Assembly: GCA_017654935.2 (NCBI GenBank)
Contig: CM065699.1
Location: 18,480,290 to 18,544,289, forward strand
Source of the DNA: Phymorhynchus buccinoides
Lineage: Eukaryota; Mollusca; Gastropoda; Neogastropoda; Raphitomidae
Reading direction: 5' to 3'
DNA length: 64,000 nucleotides
Shown piece after piece: positions 18,991-29,040 of this stretch. Both the position numbers and the translations under genes were made by a program. Each line of letters starts with the position of its first letter. Within the stretch, counting starts at the first letter, position 1. The notes under the pieces are model-generated. The model was not told the DNA's origin, did no database searches, and saw only the letters and a list, made by a program, of their open reading frames with translations.

Positions 18991-20193
18991 GTGCGGGACA
19001 ATATCTTTCTTTCTTTTTTTTCCTGTTCTTCTGCTTTCTTCTGTTTTCGTCTATCTGTAGTCAGTCATGCTGGGTATGTTACAGACTGTTGTCAGCTTCT
19101 TCCTATAATATTCCTATAATATTAGGCTTTTAAAAAATGTCATGTCTTTGTAGAATATCCATGCTCATGCCTAAATGCATGTGTAGATGCCTATGTGCAT
19201 GCATGCACACATACACGCACGCATGCATGCACGCTTACACATGCACGCACACACACGCACACACACGCACACGTACACACACACGCACATGCACACACGC
19301 ACACACACACACACACGCACACGCACACACGCACGCACGCACACACACGCACACGCACACACACACACACCACACACACACTTGTTAGCCAGAGCTAGAC
19401 TTAGACAAACCTGATCGCGATGACGTGGTCATGATATAGTGCACCATTGTTAAAACGACACAATCAGTGGAGACCCCCTTCCCAAGAGAGTGGGGAGAGC
19501 GTGGTGAAAGCGGAGGAGCGCCCCCCCCCCCCCCCCCTGAAACTGAAGCATTTTGTATTATATAAAGAAGCAAACTCTTCATCTCCTGACCAGAAAACAG
19601 GGTCTTTCACAAGCCGAATAAAATTAATGGCATGCTTACTTCTCCACTGATTGTGCCCCCATATTTCCGGTTTTTGATTCTGGAAAGTTGGCAGGTATGG
19701 GTCTGAGATTTGGAAGATTGAGAAGAGAGAGAGAAAGTGTGTGTGTGTTGAAGGGGAGAGAGAGACAGGGGGAGATTGATCATGAGGGGAGGAAGAGGGG
19801 GGCGGGGAGGAATTCTCTTTGTATGCATGCACATGCATGTGTATATTTTGGTTAGTGTTTTAGGAGAATGCTGTTGTACACTTGGGTGGAATTAGTTCAG
19901 AAATGATCCTGAAACCAGGAATGAAAAAATTAATTAAAAAAGTCTTCAGAAATGGCCATCTTTTTTTTTTACACAATCAGATATGTTGTCTTTTAGCAGA
20001 CAGAAATAAGATGATAGACATGCAATGCTAATGTAACTAGCACACACATAAACCTCCCCCCCCCCTTCCCATTCCCCACAGACCCAGATACTGAAAAAAT
20101 ATGTCCACCACTTCAGGAATCGGGGAAATGTTGCATGGGAATGGAAACATTCAGAGGACAGGAATGAGAGAATTTTTTACTTTCACCCATGTG

Positions 20194-20347
20194 TACCGTA
20201 TTTTTCTGGACTATAAGGCGATACTTTTTTTCCCAAGACTCAGACCCCTGCGCCTTATAATGTGACTGATGAAATAGTAAGAAAATATAGTAACAAAATC
20301 TGAAATTTAGGGAAAATTTGGCGCCTTATAGTCCGAAAAATACAGTA
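20194..20347. mobile_element. Short MITE with ~25-bp inverted ends
   Basis: Ends TACCGTATTTTTCTGGAC and, inverted, GTCCGAAAAATACAGTA, each adjoining TATAAGGCGC-type sequence. The element is 154 bp with TA at both termini and no coding capacity. Decayed relatives lie at about 1475-1604 and 15945-16105, and more distant ones at about 27925-28020 and 56490-56575. Second-contig copy at about 48012-48165. Superfamily not assigned. Confidence 0.75.
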
Positions 20348-20366
20348 CATAAAAGTCTCATAAACC

Positions 20367-20564
20367 TTTATTATTATTATTAGGTACTTTATAGTCACAG
20401 AGGCGTCTCTGTGAAATTCGGGTTGCTCCCAACTTTTTTTTTTTTTTTTTTTTGCATGCGAGTTTTGTGTGACTGATGAGAGGGGGGGAGGGGGGTTAAC
20501 TTTTGACCAAATTGACAACTTTTTCCTTGCCACTGGGTTTAACGTGTGCTAAGTGCATGGGCAC

Positions 20565-20598
<34 letters not shown>

Positions 20599-20706
20599 TC
20601 CACGTTCAGACCATAAGGCCTAGTGTAAAGCGAGAGGAAAAAACCACTGTACCCAGGTTCGAACTCGGGTTTATTTGACACGAAGCGAACGCGTTGCCAC
20701 TCTACA
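20367..20706 (-). mobile_element. tRNA-derived SINE, minus orientation
   Basis: On the minus strand a tRNA-like head (an A-box-like region over 20687-20706 and a B box gttcgaacc at 20655-20664) is followed by a body containing the taaaccgaggtcctgtg block. The 3' part is the cacagagacgcctctgtgac region and then a (taa)n tail at 20367-20382. This matches a SINE layout. The same 3' module appears near 14440, 14728, 35925 and 36240. A poly-T run (20432-20452) lies inside. Second-contig copy at about 48184-48520. Confidence 0.65.
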
Positions 20707-20758
20707 CTCTGTTGCCCTTCTTGTTGATGTTCTGGTGTTGTTTGGTTGTTGTGTTCAG

Positions 20759-20959
20759 CTGCTGATGGAGGCGTTCGGGGAGTACAAGAAGGACCAGGGG
20801 CTGGAGGACATCGGTGAGAAGGAGGGCCTGCGGCGCTTCTTCAACATGCCGCCCAACGTGCGCAACGGCACCACCACCTACATCAGCCGCGTGGTCATGA
20901 AGCACCTGCTGTCCGGGGACATCCACGTCATGGCCGAAGACATGTGCCTGCTAGCGTGA
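20759..20959 (+). CDS. PHKB: PHKB terminal coding exon 11 (primary copy)
   Basis: A 201-nt exon with acceptor TTGTGTTCAG, in phase 0, ending at TGA 20957-20959. It encodes LLMEAFGEYKKDQGLEDIGE, then the RRFFNMPPNVRNGTT and YISRVVMKHLLSGDI segments, ending EDMCLLA. This matches the PHKB C terminus (EAF-E--KDQ, F-N-PP--RGT--YL--AV--LL-GE). The last four residues C-L-L-A form a CAAX box, consistent with farnesylation reported for mammalian alpha and beta subunits. The last ~50 codon bases are tandemly copied just downstream. Identical second copy: 48571-48771. Confidence 0.95.
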   Translation: MLMEAFGEYKKDQGLEDIGEKEGLRRFFNMPPNVRNGTTTYISRVVMKHLLSGDIHVMAEDMCLLA

Positions 20960-20972
20960 TCTGTTGTTCTGT

Positions 20973-21560
20973 TCATGTTCAGAGCATGGTTCTTTGGGCG
21001 ACTGTTTTTTAATTGCCTACTGTCCGGGGACATCTGCATCATGGCTGAAGACATGTGCCTGCTAGAGTGATCTGTTGTCTTCTTCAGGTTCAGAGCATGA
21101 TTCTTTTGGCGACTGTTTTTTAATTGCCTACTGTCCAGGGACATCTGCGTCATGGCCGAAGACGTGTGCCTGCTATCGTGATCTGTTGTCCTTTTCATCT
21201 TCAGAGCATGATTCTTTTGGCGACTGTTTTTTAATTGCCTACTGTCTGGAGACATCCACATCATGGCCGAAGACATGTGCCTGCTAGCGTGATCTGTTGT
21301 CTTCTTCATGTTCAGAGCATGATTCTTTTGGCAATGAATTTCGACTTTTTTAATTGCCTACTGTCTGGAAGCATCCGCGTCATGTCCGAAAACATATGTC
21401 TGCTAGCGTGATCTGTTCTGTTTTCATGTTCAGAGCATGATTCTTTTGGCAATGAATTCCGACTGTTTTTTAATTGCCTACTGTCTGGAGACATCCGCGT
21501 CATGGCCGAAGACGTGTGCCTGCTAGCGTGATCTGTTGTCTTTTTTTTATGTTCCGAGTT
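20973..21560 (+). repeat. Array derived from terminal exon C-terminal codons and stop
   Basis: Units of about 108-120 bp reading gttcagagcatgattctttt, then gactgttttttaattgcc, tactgtccggggacatc, a catggccgaagacatgtgcc core, and a tga followed by tctgttgtc. Each preserves the LSGDI-VMAEDMCLL-stop coding sense. Copies of the coding core lie near 21020, 21132, 21243, 21360 and 21481. Weaker relics continue at about 22008-22060, 22895-22960 and 23430-23500. The minus-strand ORFs with SSAM-WMSPDSRQLKNS repeats are shadows of this array. Confidence 0.9.
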
Positions 21561-21571
21561 GGCTGTTTTGA

Positions 21572-21968
21572 TACAGTGGAATCTCCCTATTAAACCCCAT
21601 GACTGCCAGAGAAAATTGAAGAAAAAAATCATTGTACAAATCATGACATGAAAAAGACAACTGATAGAGCCAATCTGGTAAAAAAAAATGGTCTGGGGAT
21701 ATAACTCTCTTGACTGTGTAAGAGCAAAAACCAGCATATCAGGGTTATTCCTCTTCTTCTGATGACGTCATCAGTGATGTCATTAAGTCAGTACGTGATA
21801 CCTTATATGGCAGGCAGTCAAATATAAGACCTTCCACTTAAGACCTACTTCTCTAAGACAGTGCCCTTCTTTGTAAGTACTAAAATTACCTCCCTATTGC
21901 AACTCCCTCCCTCTTAAAAGCTTATTTTGGATAGGTTTTCCAGGTCTTAATTGGGGGGTTTCACTGTA
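21572..21968. mobile_element. Tigger/pogo-like MITE, second family member
   Basis: Ends TACAGTGGAATCTCCC and GGGGGGTTTCACTGTA bound a ~397-bp element. It contains the same acttctctaagacagtgccc and aaaattacctccctatt blocks as 18546-18814, plus a gatgacgtcatcagtgatgtc palindromic stretch. No ORF. Second-contig copy 49384-49772. Confidence 0.7.
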
Positions 21969-22184
21969 TATGATTCTTTTGGCAATGAATTTTGACTTGT
22001 TGAATTGCCTGCTGTCCGGAGACATCCACATCACGGCTAAAAACATTTGCCTTCTCTTGTGCTCTGTTATTCTGTTGTTCGTTTTTTGTGTTGATTCTTG
22101 GTTTTGATTATCTGGGCTCCCAATTTCCCACAATTTCACGAATGTCAGCTAAAATTCTAAAATGAAGTCCTTGGAAAAAAAGTT

Positions 22185-22470
22185 TTTTGTCAGGTTTCGA
22201 AGAGATGGAAAAGATATCTAAAACATAAGTGGAGCAAATTGACAAGTTCGGGTGATAATGTTATTTGTCAGGCATTCGAAGAGATGGAAAAGATATCTAA
22301 AACATAAATGGAGCAAATTGACCAGTTCAGGTGATATTGATAATGTTATTTGTCAGGCATTCGAAGAGATGGAATAAAGATATCTAAAACATAAATGGAG
22401 CAAATTGACCAGTTCAGGTGACAATGTTATTTGTCAGGTATTCGAAGAGATGGAATAAAGATCTGAAACA
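22185..22470. repeat. Minisatellite, about four 75-85 bp units
   Basis: Units contain tgtcaggcattcgaagag, atggaaaagatatctaaaac and ggagcaaattgaccagttc. They start near 22190, 22268, 22352 and 22433. The second contig has a rearranged version (about 49985-50610) with an additional downstream unit. Confidence 0.8.
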
Positions 22471-23596
22471 TTATTAATAGAGCATTGAGCCCTGGGGTAG
22501 TCTTTATTGTTTCAACTCTAAACTGGTACTATCACAACCTGACATCTTAAATCAGCAACAGTTAGAAAAGACTGATAAGGAATGCCATATCACTCCGCCA
22601 ATTTCAGACATTCTTTTTACATTTTTCAGAGTTTTACTTTTTTTGTCAGCCCAGTATGACATTTTGGGTGTTGAATGTTGAAGATCAGGGAGCATTTTGA
22701 GTTATCATTTTGCCTGTTTTTTGTTGTTTTCATTTCATTGTTTCATGTTGATAACACTCCTGCTTTCTTTTTCCATTATAGCTAGATTTATTGTTTTAGA
22801 GTTTGGTTTGTGTTCCAGTAGTATTGTTTTCATGTAGCATGGGTGACTAGAATATGAATTTTGCGCATATTTAACACACACACATCGGCCATGTCATGCT
22901 GTCTGGAGACATCCATAGCATGGCTGAGGATGTGTGTCTACTCTGGTGGTCTGTGACTGATCCCTGCTAATGTGTGCTATCTTTATTTGATTAGAAAGAG
23001 TGGAGAGCGTTTTCAATCGTATTTTGCCTGTATTTTCGGTTTTCATTTTATTCCTTCTTTTCTTTATTGCACTCCTGCTAATTTTAAGTTTGAGATTTTT
23101 TACTACAGTTGACTTTCTTCTTGCCTAGTATGACTTTGTATGCTGAATGTTGAAGATTGGAGAGCATATTGAACCATCATTTTGCTTGTTTTCATTGTTT
23201 GCATTTTTTCGTTTCGTTTTGATTAAGCACCTGTGGTTTTTTTTTTTATTATGACTACTTATATGTTTTTGGGGGGGGGTGGGGGGGGGGGGGATTGGGG
23301 GGGGGGGGGGGGGGGGGGGGGGGATTTGTACTCCAGTAGCGAGGGGGGGAATTGGGAATCTCCAGGGTTTCATGTTGTATGGGAGACTAGATGATTATTT
23401 TGTTATGCTATTTGACGATCTACATCAGCCATGTGGTGGCTGTGGGGGCAGCTGTTATCTGGGTACATCCCCACTATGATGGAAAACATGTACTTACTCT
23501 CATGATCAGTTAGTCTGTTGTTGAATCAGTTTTTGTGTTGATGTTTTTGTAGTTTTTTTCTGGTTATGCATGATTCTTTTCATTATTAAATGTGCA

Positions 23597-24175
23597 CACT
23601 GATGGGTGAGTTTTTGTAAGAAACACGTCGAGATCACCAGGAAAACACCCTTTACAAAGATTGCATCGGAACACTCACTCTGCTTGTTTCCTAGAAATCA
23701 AACCGTCAAATCGGCGATTCCTCCTTGGCGGTTGGTGCTTGGAAGTCAAATTATTTCGCTGAAAGAGAAGGCGTGTGCCGTCTCTTTTGTAACTGGCCGC
23801 CTGCGTTTAGACCAACTTGTTTGCACAACATTTTTTTTGCAATACAAGCCTTTTTCTTTGACTTTTTCTTTTTTTTTATACAGTTTATCTAAAGAGAGTT
23901 TCGCTCACAACAAAGGAAATAGCTCCTCGTCTTTTTTTTTTTTTTTTACTGCACTACTAAAAAAAAGAAAACGCTTCAACCACAATGGAATTAGCAGCTA
24001 CCCTACCCACCCCATTCCAAAATGGCTACTCTCTCCGGCATCCCCGCCAAGGAGGAATCGCCATTTTGACAGTTTGATTTCTAGGAAACCAGAGCAAAGT
24101 GAGTGTTGCGATCTTTGTAAAGGGTGTTTTCCTGGTGATCTCGACGTGTTTCCTGCAAAAAACTCATCTGTCAGG
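23597..24175. mobile_element. Fold-back element with ~140-bp inverted arms
   Basis: Left arm 23601-23745 (gatgggtgagtttttgtaag ... ccaggaaaacaccctttac ... gattcctccttggcgg) is repeated inverted at about 24035-24175 (ccgccaaggaggaatc ... gtaaagggtgttttcctgg ... aaaaaactcatctgtcag). The centre has a few T-rich runs. The ORF over it is not coding. Other copies are at about 29405-29955 and, in the second contig, about 51850-52500 and 57988-58545. Confidence 0.8.
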
Positions 24176-24754
24176 GTCCACCTTTTTAAGGGTGAACATT
24201 TGACAGCATTTGGAACCGTGTTTGATATCTTGCTGACATTTTCACTATACTGTTATTCTTCCACAAGTTTGATTTGGATTCCAGAAGCATTGTTTTATAG
24301 TATTTTGTATGGGTGACTGATTCAAAAGATCACAGTCATCACAGGTATTTTGTTTGTTTGTAAGGGCCCGTTAATACGTTTATAGTAAGGGCATTTTCTT
24401 TTGAACATTACGAAAAGTTAAGTCACCGTTCCACCTTTCTGCTTTCCTCCCTCAAATTGCACTTCCTTTTTCTTGTCTTCTTTTTTTTTCTGTAGAATTT
24501 TTGGGGGCTGAGATTTGTAGAGATTTTTTTTTTTTTACATAGAAATTGGGCTTACCTTTGGTTGCCATAACACTGCACTACTCATGGATTGATGTATGTT
24601 CAGGTTTACCCAAATGTTCACAATTATGGATTTTGTATGCTTACACCTTTCATGCATTCATGCACACCACTCGTGTGGAGCTGCGAGTATTAGTGGTAGC
24701 AGCAACAGAAGTTGTAATAGTAGCAGTTATAACGGCAGCAATGAGACAATGTCA

Positions 24755-25283
24755 TAATAATAATAATAATCAACGGACACTTATATAGCGCTTTTTAATA
24801 CTCGAGTTCAAAGCGCTTTACAATCAGCATTGAAAAAAAAAACACACACACACGAATATACGCACAACAGACACACACACAACACACAAACACGCACGTA
24901 CATGCACGCACGCGAGTGAACGCGTTCTTACTTGCACACAGACATACGTACACACAGACCCACACACATTTCATCAAGCACACAGAAAAACACACTCTCA
25001 CTGAAACGCACACAAACTTACACAAACATACACTTGCACAAACACTAGCCCCGCAGCACGCACACACGACTGAAACACGACACTCGCACTGACATACAAC
25101 AAAACACTCACACACTCACAGACACATACTCGCACATTACTCCATCCCTCCCCTCCTATCCCCCCCCCCCCCCCCTCCTCTCTAGCCGAACACAATATCT
25201 CCTGCGCACTATAACACGATACACTCATGCACAATGCCAGTACATATACCCACACAGAACACACATCACACACACACACACAT

Positions 25284-25314
<31 letters not shown>

Positions 25315-25315
25315 G
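24755..25315 (-). mobile_element. L2-type LINE/SINE 3' terminus with CA-rich expansion
   Basis: The (aat)n tail, then cacttatatagcgctttt and aaagcgctttacaatca, is the minus-strand 3' end shared by many L2-like elements. A long CA-rich stretch with a poly-C run (25160-25175) follows, but no recognisable coding sequence. Second-contig counterpart about 53455-53935. Confidence 0.5.
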
Positions 25316-26334
25316 CTCGTGAAGCGCGGATCCCTCGTGATGTTCATTGTTTTGGAATCAAATGTCATTGATGGATGAATGTGTGGAACAATCATGGTAG
25401 AACATTGATGGGCTGTGCGTCTGTTGCTTGCTTAATCATGGCTTTTACTGACGATGTAACCGTTTTACTTATATCAAATGTAGCATATAATGAGCTGTTT
25501 TTATGAATTTAGTGTTTTTCCCAAAATTGCTGTGCTGAAATACAATTATGATTAATGCTTCAATGATTGCTCAAAAAGCGTTACAGCTCTATGCCAATCT
25601 TTAATGATCAAAAGAAAGGACACATCAAGAAGCCGCGAGGCCTAGCTGCCCTAAGAACCTGACCTGACCTCTGTGTGTGTGCATGTTTTGAGGTATATGT
25701 TTTTAGACCGAGTTTTGATACCTGTGTGACTTTATCACATACGTTATTCATTTTCTGTGTTGCTTTTTTTTTGTAAATACTAGTTGAATTAAAAGTAAAC
25801 AATTTCTTGATATATTCAGATCATTCGTACTTTTTTTAAAATTCATATTCATTTTCATTGTTCACATAGCATGTATTATTACAATTGCAATAGGTGTGTG
25901 CAATATAAAATAGTGTGTAGTGATAGTGTTAGCATAATATTTTTGCTTTGTTTTTTGCTTAAAATGTCTTCTTTTGATAAGTATTGATATGAAGGAAACG
26001 AAAATCTATGTAGTATATGCTTAGTGTTTTGTTAATTTGCAAGTTTGGATCGATGTATGTTTTTTGTAAAATAGTATTTATATTAAATGTGAAAATGATT
26101 GATGCATTTTCCCTACTGAGTGAGTCTAGTTTTTATATTATTGGAAACTATATCCATTTAATATTGTCTACATTGATAATCTAGAAAGATAGGAGTGTTT
26201 TTTATAACGAATAACGAATTTTCAGAAATCTCCACAGTGTTGTCTTTCCCAAGTGGTGATTTTATTTATTATTATAATGTACAGTGTGCAATGTATACAG
26301 CTGACATGTTGAATGGTTGTTGACCTTTCATATC

Positions 26335-26340
26335 AATAAA
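26335..26340 (+). promoter_or_regulatory. Candidate poly(A) signal AATAAA
   Basis: AATAAA in ttcatatcaataaatctg, followed within 30-60 nt by GT/T-rich sequence (ttgttttgttgtggttctc). It is the best-looking poly(A) site downstream of the PHKB stop and is conserved at 54953-54958 in the second contig. It would give a 3' UTR of about 5.4 kb; earlier sites in the repeats are possible. Confidence 0.4.
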
Positions 26341-29040
26341 TCTGTTTTTGCATGCAGTTTACCTGGATTGTTTTGTTGTGGTTCTCTGTTGGTCTTGCAA
26401 AATTCTTGTTTGTGTTTTATGATTGGTTGCCTTGAAGTGTTTTTGTGAAAGAAATCGTCGGTAATCTATACATTCTCCTTTCTTTCAATTCAAAGCCTGT
26501 TGTGGGAGGGGGGGGGGGGGGGTTACATGTTGTGCACTCTTTCCACATTTTCACGTCCATGATTTCCAGTTTTGTTGATTTTTTTAAACCAAAATACTGA
26601 ACTTCACTTGTTGTTTTTTTTAATCAGCCAAAGCCAAAAATCGACTCACAGGCGATTTGGGGTGTTTTAGAAACTTGGTTATTCTATTCTGGAGAGTCTC
26701 TCTTTTTTTTTTTGTTTTTGTTTGGGGGTCCTTCAATTCACATGGTGTATGCCATATATTTTGTTTTCAAAAGGGCATGTCCATCATTTTTACACAGGCA
26801 TTTCGGACTCAAGCTGTCTCAGTACACATCCTTTTATTTCCAACTGTCTGTCTGTCTCCGTTATCGCTTGCATTGCCCCCGTGAATTCTGCCGAGGCCCT
26901 AGGCAGTCCCTGGACCCCTAACTTTTAGTTTATTTCATTTTGGGGGAGTTGCACCCATGGGGTTACACTTCCAGGACCCCTAACTTTTAGTTTATTTCAT
27001 TTTGGGGGAGTTGCACCCATAGGTTACACTTCCAGGGCCGCCTAACTTTTAGTTTATTTCTTTTTGGGAGTTTCACCCATGGGTTTACACTTCCAGGCCC
27101 TACTTGTTGTTTTTTCATTTTGGGGGAGTTGCACCCATGGGGTTACACTTCCAGGCACTTTGTCAGCAATATGTTAATTTTTTAAACACTTTGTAGTAGT
27201 TGTGAACTCATTTAATTTCGATGTGTTCCAATCTATTTACTTGTATTTGTATGCATTGTAAGTTAGCAAGCCATTGTGAATCTATCTGCAAGATTCACTA
27301 CAATGGTGTAAACAATAATGCGTAATGCCACATCGGCGCGCGTAACGTGTGTGTGGACGCGGTGTGTGTTGTTATGCATACGATGCATTGTTTTTATGTC
27401 TTATGAATATGTTCACAGGTTGAGGGCGGGTTCGCGAGTGCGTCTGAGTATGTTGATAGTCGTAATTGTGTATGGTTGGGGCCGATCTTAGTTTTTGTAA
27501 GCGCAATGAGTAGTACACTAGAACGCCGCGCTATACTAAATACCCTTAGTATAATGTGTGTAGCGCCTGTGTGTGACGCGCGCATTGGCTCGCGCGCATG
27601 TGGATATGACGTGTTCATGTGTGTGTTTGTGTACGTGTTCGCACATGTGTGTGTGTGTGAAGTGCATGTGTGTGTGTGTGTTTTAAATTTGTGCACTGTT
27701 TAGCATTATTTCTATTTTATTGGTTCTGTAGCGTCGGGTCATTCATGCATCAAGTGAGGGTCCGCAAAAGATCTACAACGATAATTAATCCGCACGAGGG
27801 GGGCACCGCTGACAGCAAAGACCAGAAACATCAGACAGGAAGCGAAAGCAAAATAAAACAACATGAAAAAGTACGACCTTCCAGGAACATTGTACTGGAA
27901 GAAGACGCAAAAATCGAACTACGGGACTAATAGGACGCACCTGCTATATAAAGCCGCATCACTATATTAACAAAAACATTAGGTATTATTATTCAAACAT
28001 AAGCCGCACCAGTTACCAGCAGCAGAGAAAATTGTATGTGCACAAACCAACACAAAAATTAGAAAAGTTCCATCAGAACAGAGTATTTCAATGTTCCAGT
28101 CCGCATTTACAGTATAGTATGACCACACGTTTTTCAAAAAAGGTTAAGAAAGCGCACCAACTCTGATGCGTCCCATCTCCACGAAAAACCAGCCAAAATT
28201 CAATCAAAACTTTAGCCGGACTTGTCGTAGTGACAATTGTTAACATGAAAATCATCGCCACACGTAAACACACCTCAAAAATGTCCACCAATAAATCTTG
28301 GTTGCATATTTACACAAGGTCCCGAGGGGACTAGATTTGTGGAAAGGCCGCGGCATATTACAGTTAGAGACTGCAACTTTCCAAGTCTCGCACATGAGAA
28401 GAAGAGTGTGACAGTTGAAGAACAGAGGAATGGGGAAAATGAAGAGCAAGAAGGTCGTGTAGAGGTAGAAGAATAGGACAAAGAAGAACAATAAACAACA
28501 AAAACACCCAGCAATACAAGATGATAAAATGGGTAAATTTTAACAACTTTACTAAACACTGTCGAAAAAAAAATTTTTTACAACATCCCTGTTCTCATTT
28601 GAGGAATGAAGGAGAGCAAAGGGGGGGGAGGGGGTGTATGTACTAAAAGGGAGATGTGATAATAATGAAAGACCAGCACTGAAGGAGAGCCAAACCATCT
28701 TCTACATTCACATAACATATATTTATGCAGATTTTATGTTTACTTTTATAAAAGTTTATAACTCTTTACCGCAATGTCGCATTTTAGCACCACAATGGTT
28801 TAACACTAGTCAATAAATGCACAAACAGGGCCTTGTATCTGAAAACCTATTTTCTTCGTTTTGGAGCTAAGAATAGGCTAATGCTAATAGGAATTAGCAT
28901 AAGGCCAGATTTTGTTTATATCTACCAGTAAGTAATGGTATTTTTGGGGGAAAACTCAGATGTGCGGCGAAAGGGTTAAAAAAAAATTTTTAGAGGGCCT
29001 ACTTACGATTTCAAAGCATGTTACACTTCGTGTTATAATC
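26341..29040. other. Downstream flank of first contig: minisatellite, GT repeats, MITE relics
   Basis: No gene recognised. A poly-G run is at 26507-26521. About four units of a ~65-bp repeat (aacttttagtttatttcatt ... gggggagttgcacccat ... acacttccagg) lie over about 26915-27155. GT/CG-rich sequence follows (27340-27680). A MITE relic (about 27925-28020) and a decayed piggyBac-like MITE (about 28759-28975) come next. From about 26500 on, many single-base indels relative to 55140-64000 suggest poor consensus quality near the contig end. Confidence 0.5.
28759..28975. mobile_element. Decayed piggyBac-like MITE copy 3
   Basis: Begins ctctttaccgcaatgtcgc and ends gcggcgaaagggttaa. The internal gcaccacaatggttt block is preserved. 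Its cleaner counterpart is 57311-57538, with a perfect TTAA on each side, so much of the damage here may be sequence error. Confidence 0.65.

Larger units (their letters stand above)
18991..20758. other. Intron 10: CA microsatellite, MITE, SINE
   Basis: No gene. A long CA/CG-rich microsatellite runs over 19200-19380 and a poly-C tract over 19523-19538. The block 19560-20170 is unique-looking and nearly identical in both contigs. A MITE lies at 20194-20347. A minus-strand tRNA-derived SINE at about 20367-20706 ends about 50 bases before the exon 11 acceptor. Confidence 0.6.
404..20959 (+). other. PHKB: PHKB gene, 3' part (11 coding exons in the primary copy)
   Basis: This span is the 3' portion of the phosphorylase kinase beta regulatory subunit gene. 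In the (alpha-beta-gamma-delta)4 complex the beta subunit restrains the gamma catalytic subunit, which activates glycogen phosphorylase in response to Ca2+ and cAMP signalling. Eleven exons read in consistent phase: 404-508, 2568-2650, 3385-3475, 5451-5621, 8120-8395, 10486-10688, 11635-11772, 14542-14671, 16145-16252, 18916-18990 and 20759-20959. All have AG acceptors and GT donors, and the translation is colinear with vertebrate PHKB as I know it, through to the C-terminal CAAX box. The N-terminal glucoamylase-like part is upstream of the window. Exons are GC-rich against AT-rich introns. The introns are full of transposons and exon-derived tandem arrays. PHKA is the paralogous alternative, but the C-terminal third reads as beta. 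Confidence 0.93.
20960..26340 (+). other. PHKB: PHKB 3' flank / candidate 3' UTR
   Basis: No further coding exon is seen. The stretch holds the terminal-exon array, a Tigger-like MITE (21572-21968), a ~75-80 bp minisatellite (about 22185-22460), a long poly-G tract (about 23272-23323), a fold-back element (about 23597-24175), a minus-strand L2-type tail with CA repeats (about 24755-25310), then AT-rich sequence (25320-26340). The AT-rich end is almost unchanged in the second contig and finishes at an AATAAA, so it may be the distal 3' UTR. Transcript extent is inference. Confidence 0.45.

Noticed and set aside
19137..19414. HTHTHT / CVCVCV ORFs over CA repeats (also 4242-4436, 24795-25279, 46972-47233, 53349-54014)
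   Set aside because: Dinucleotide microsatellite translations.
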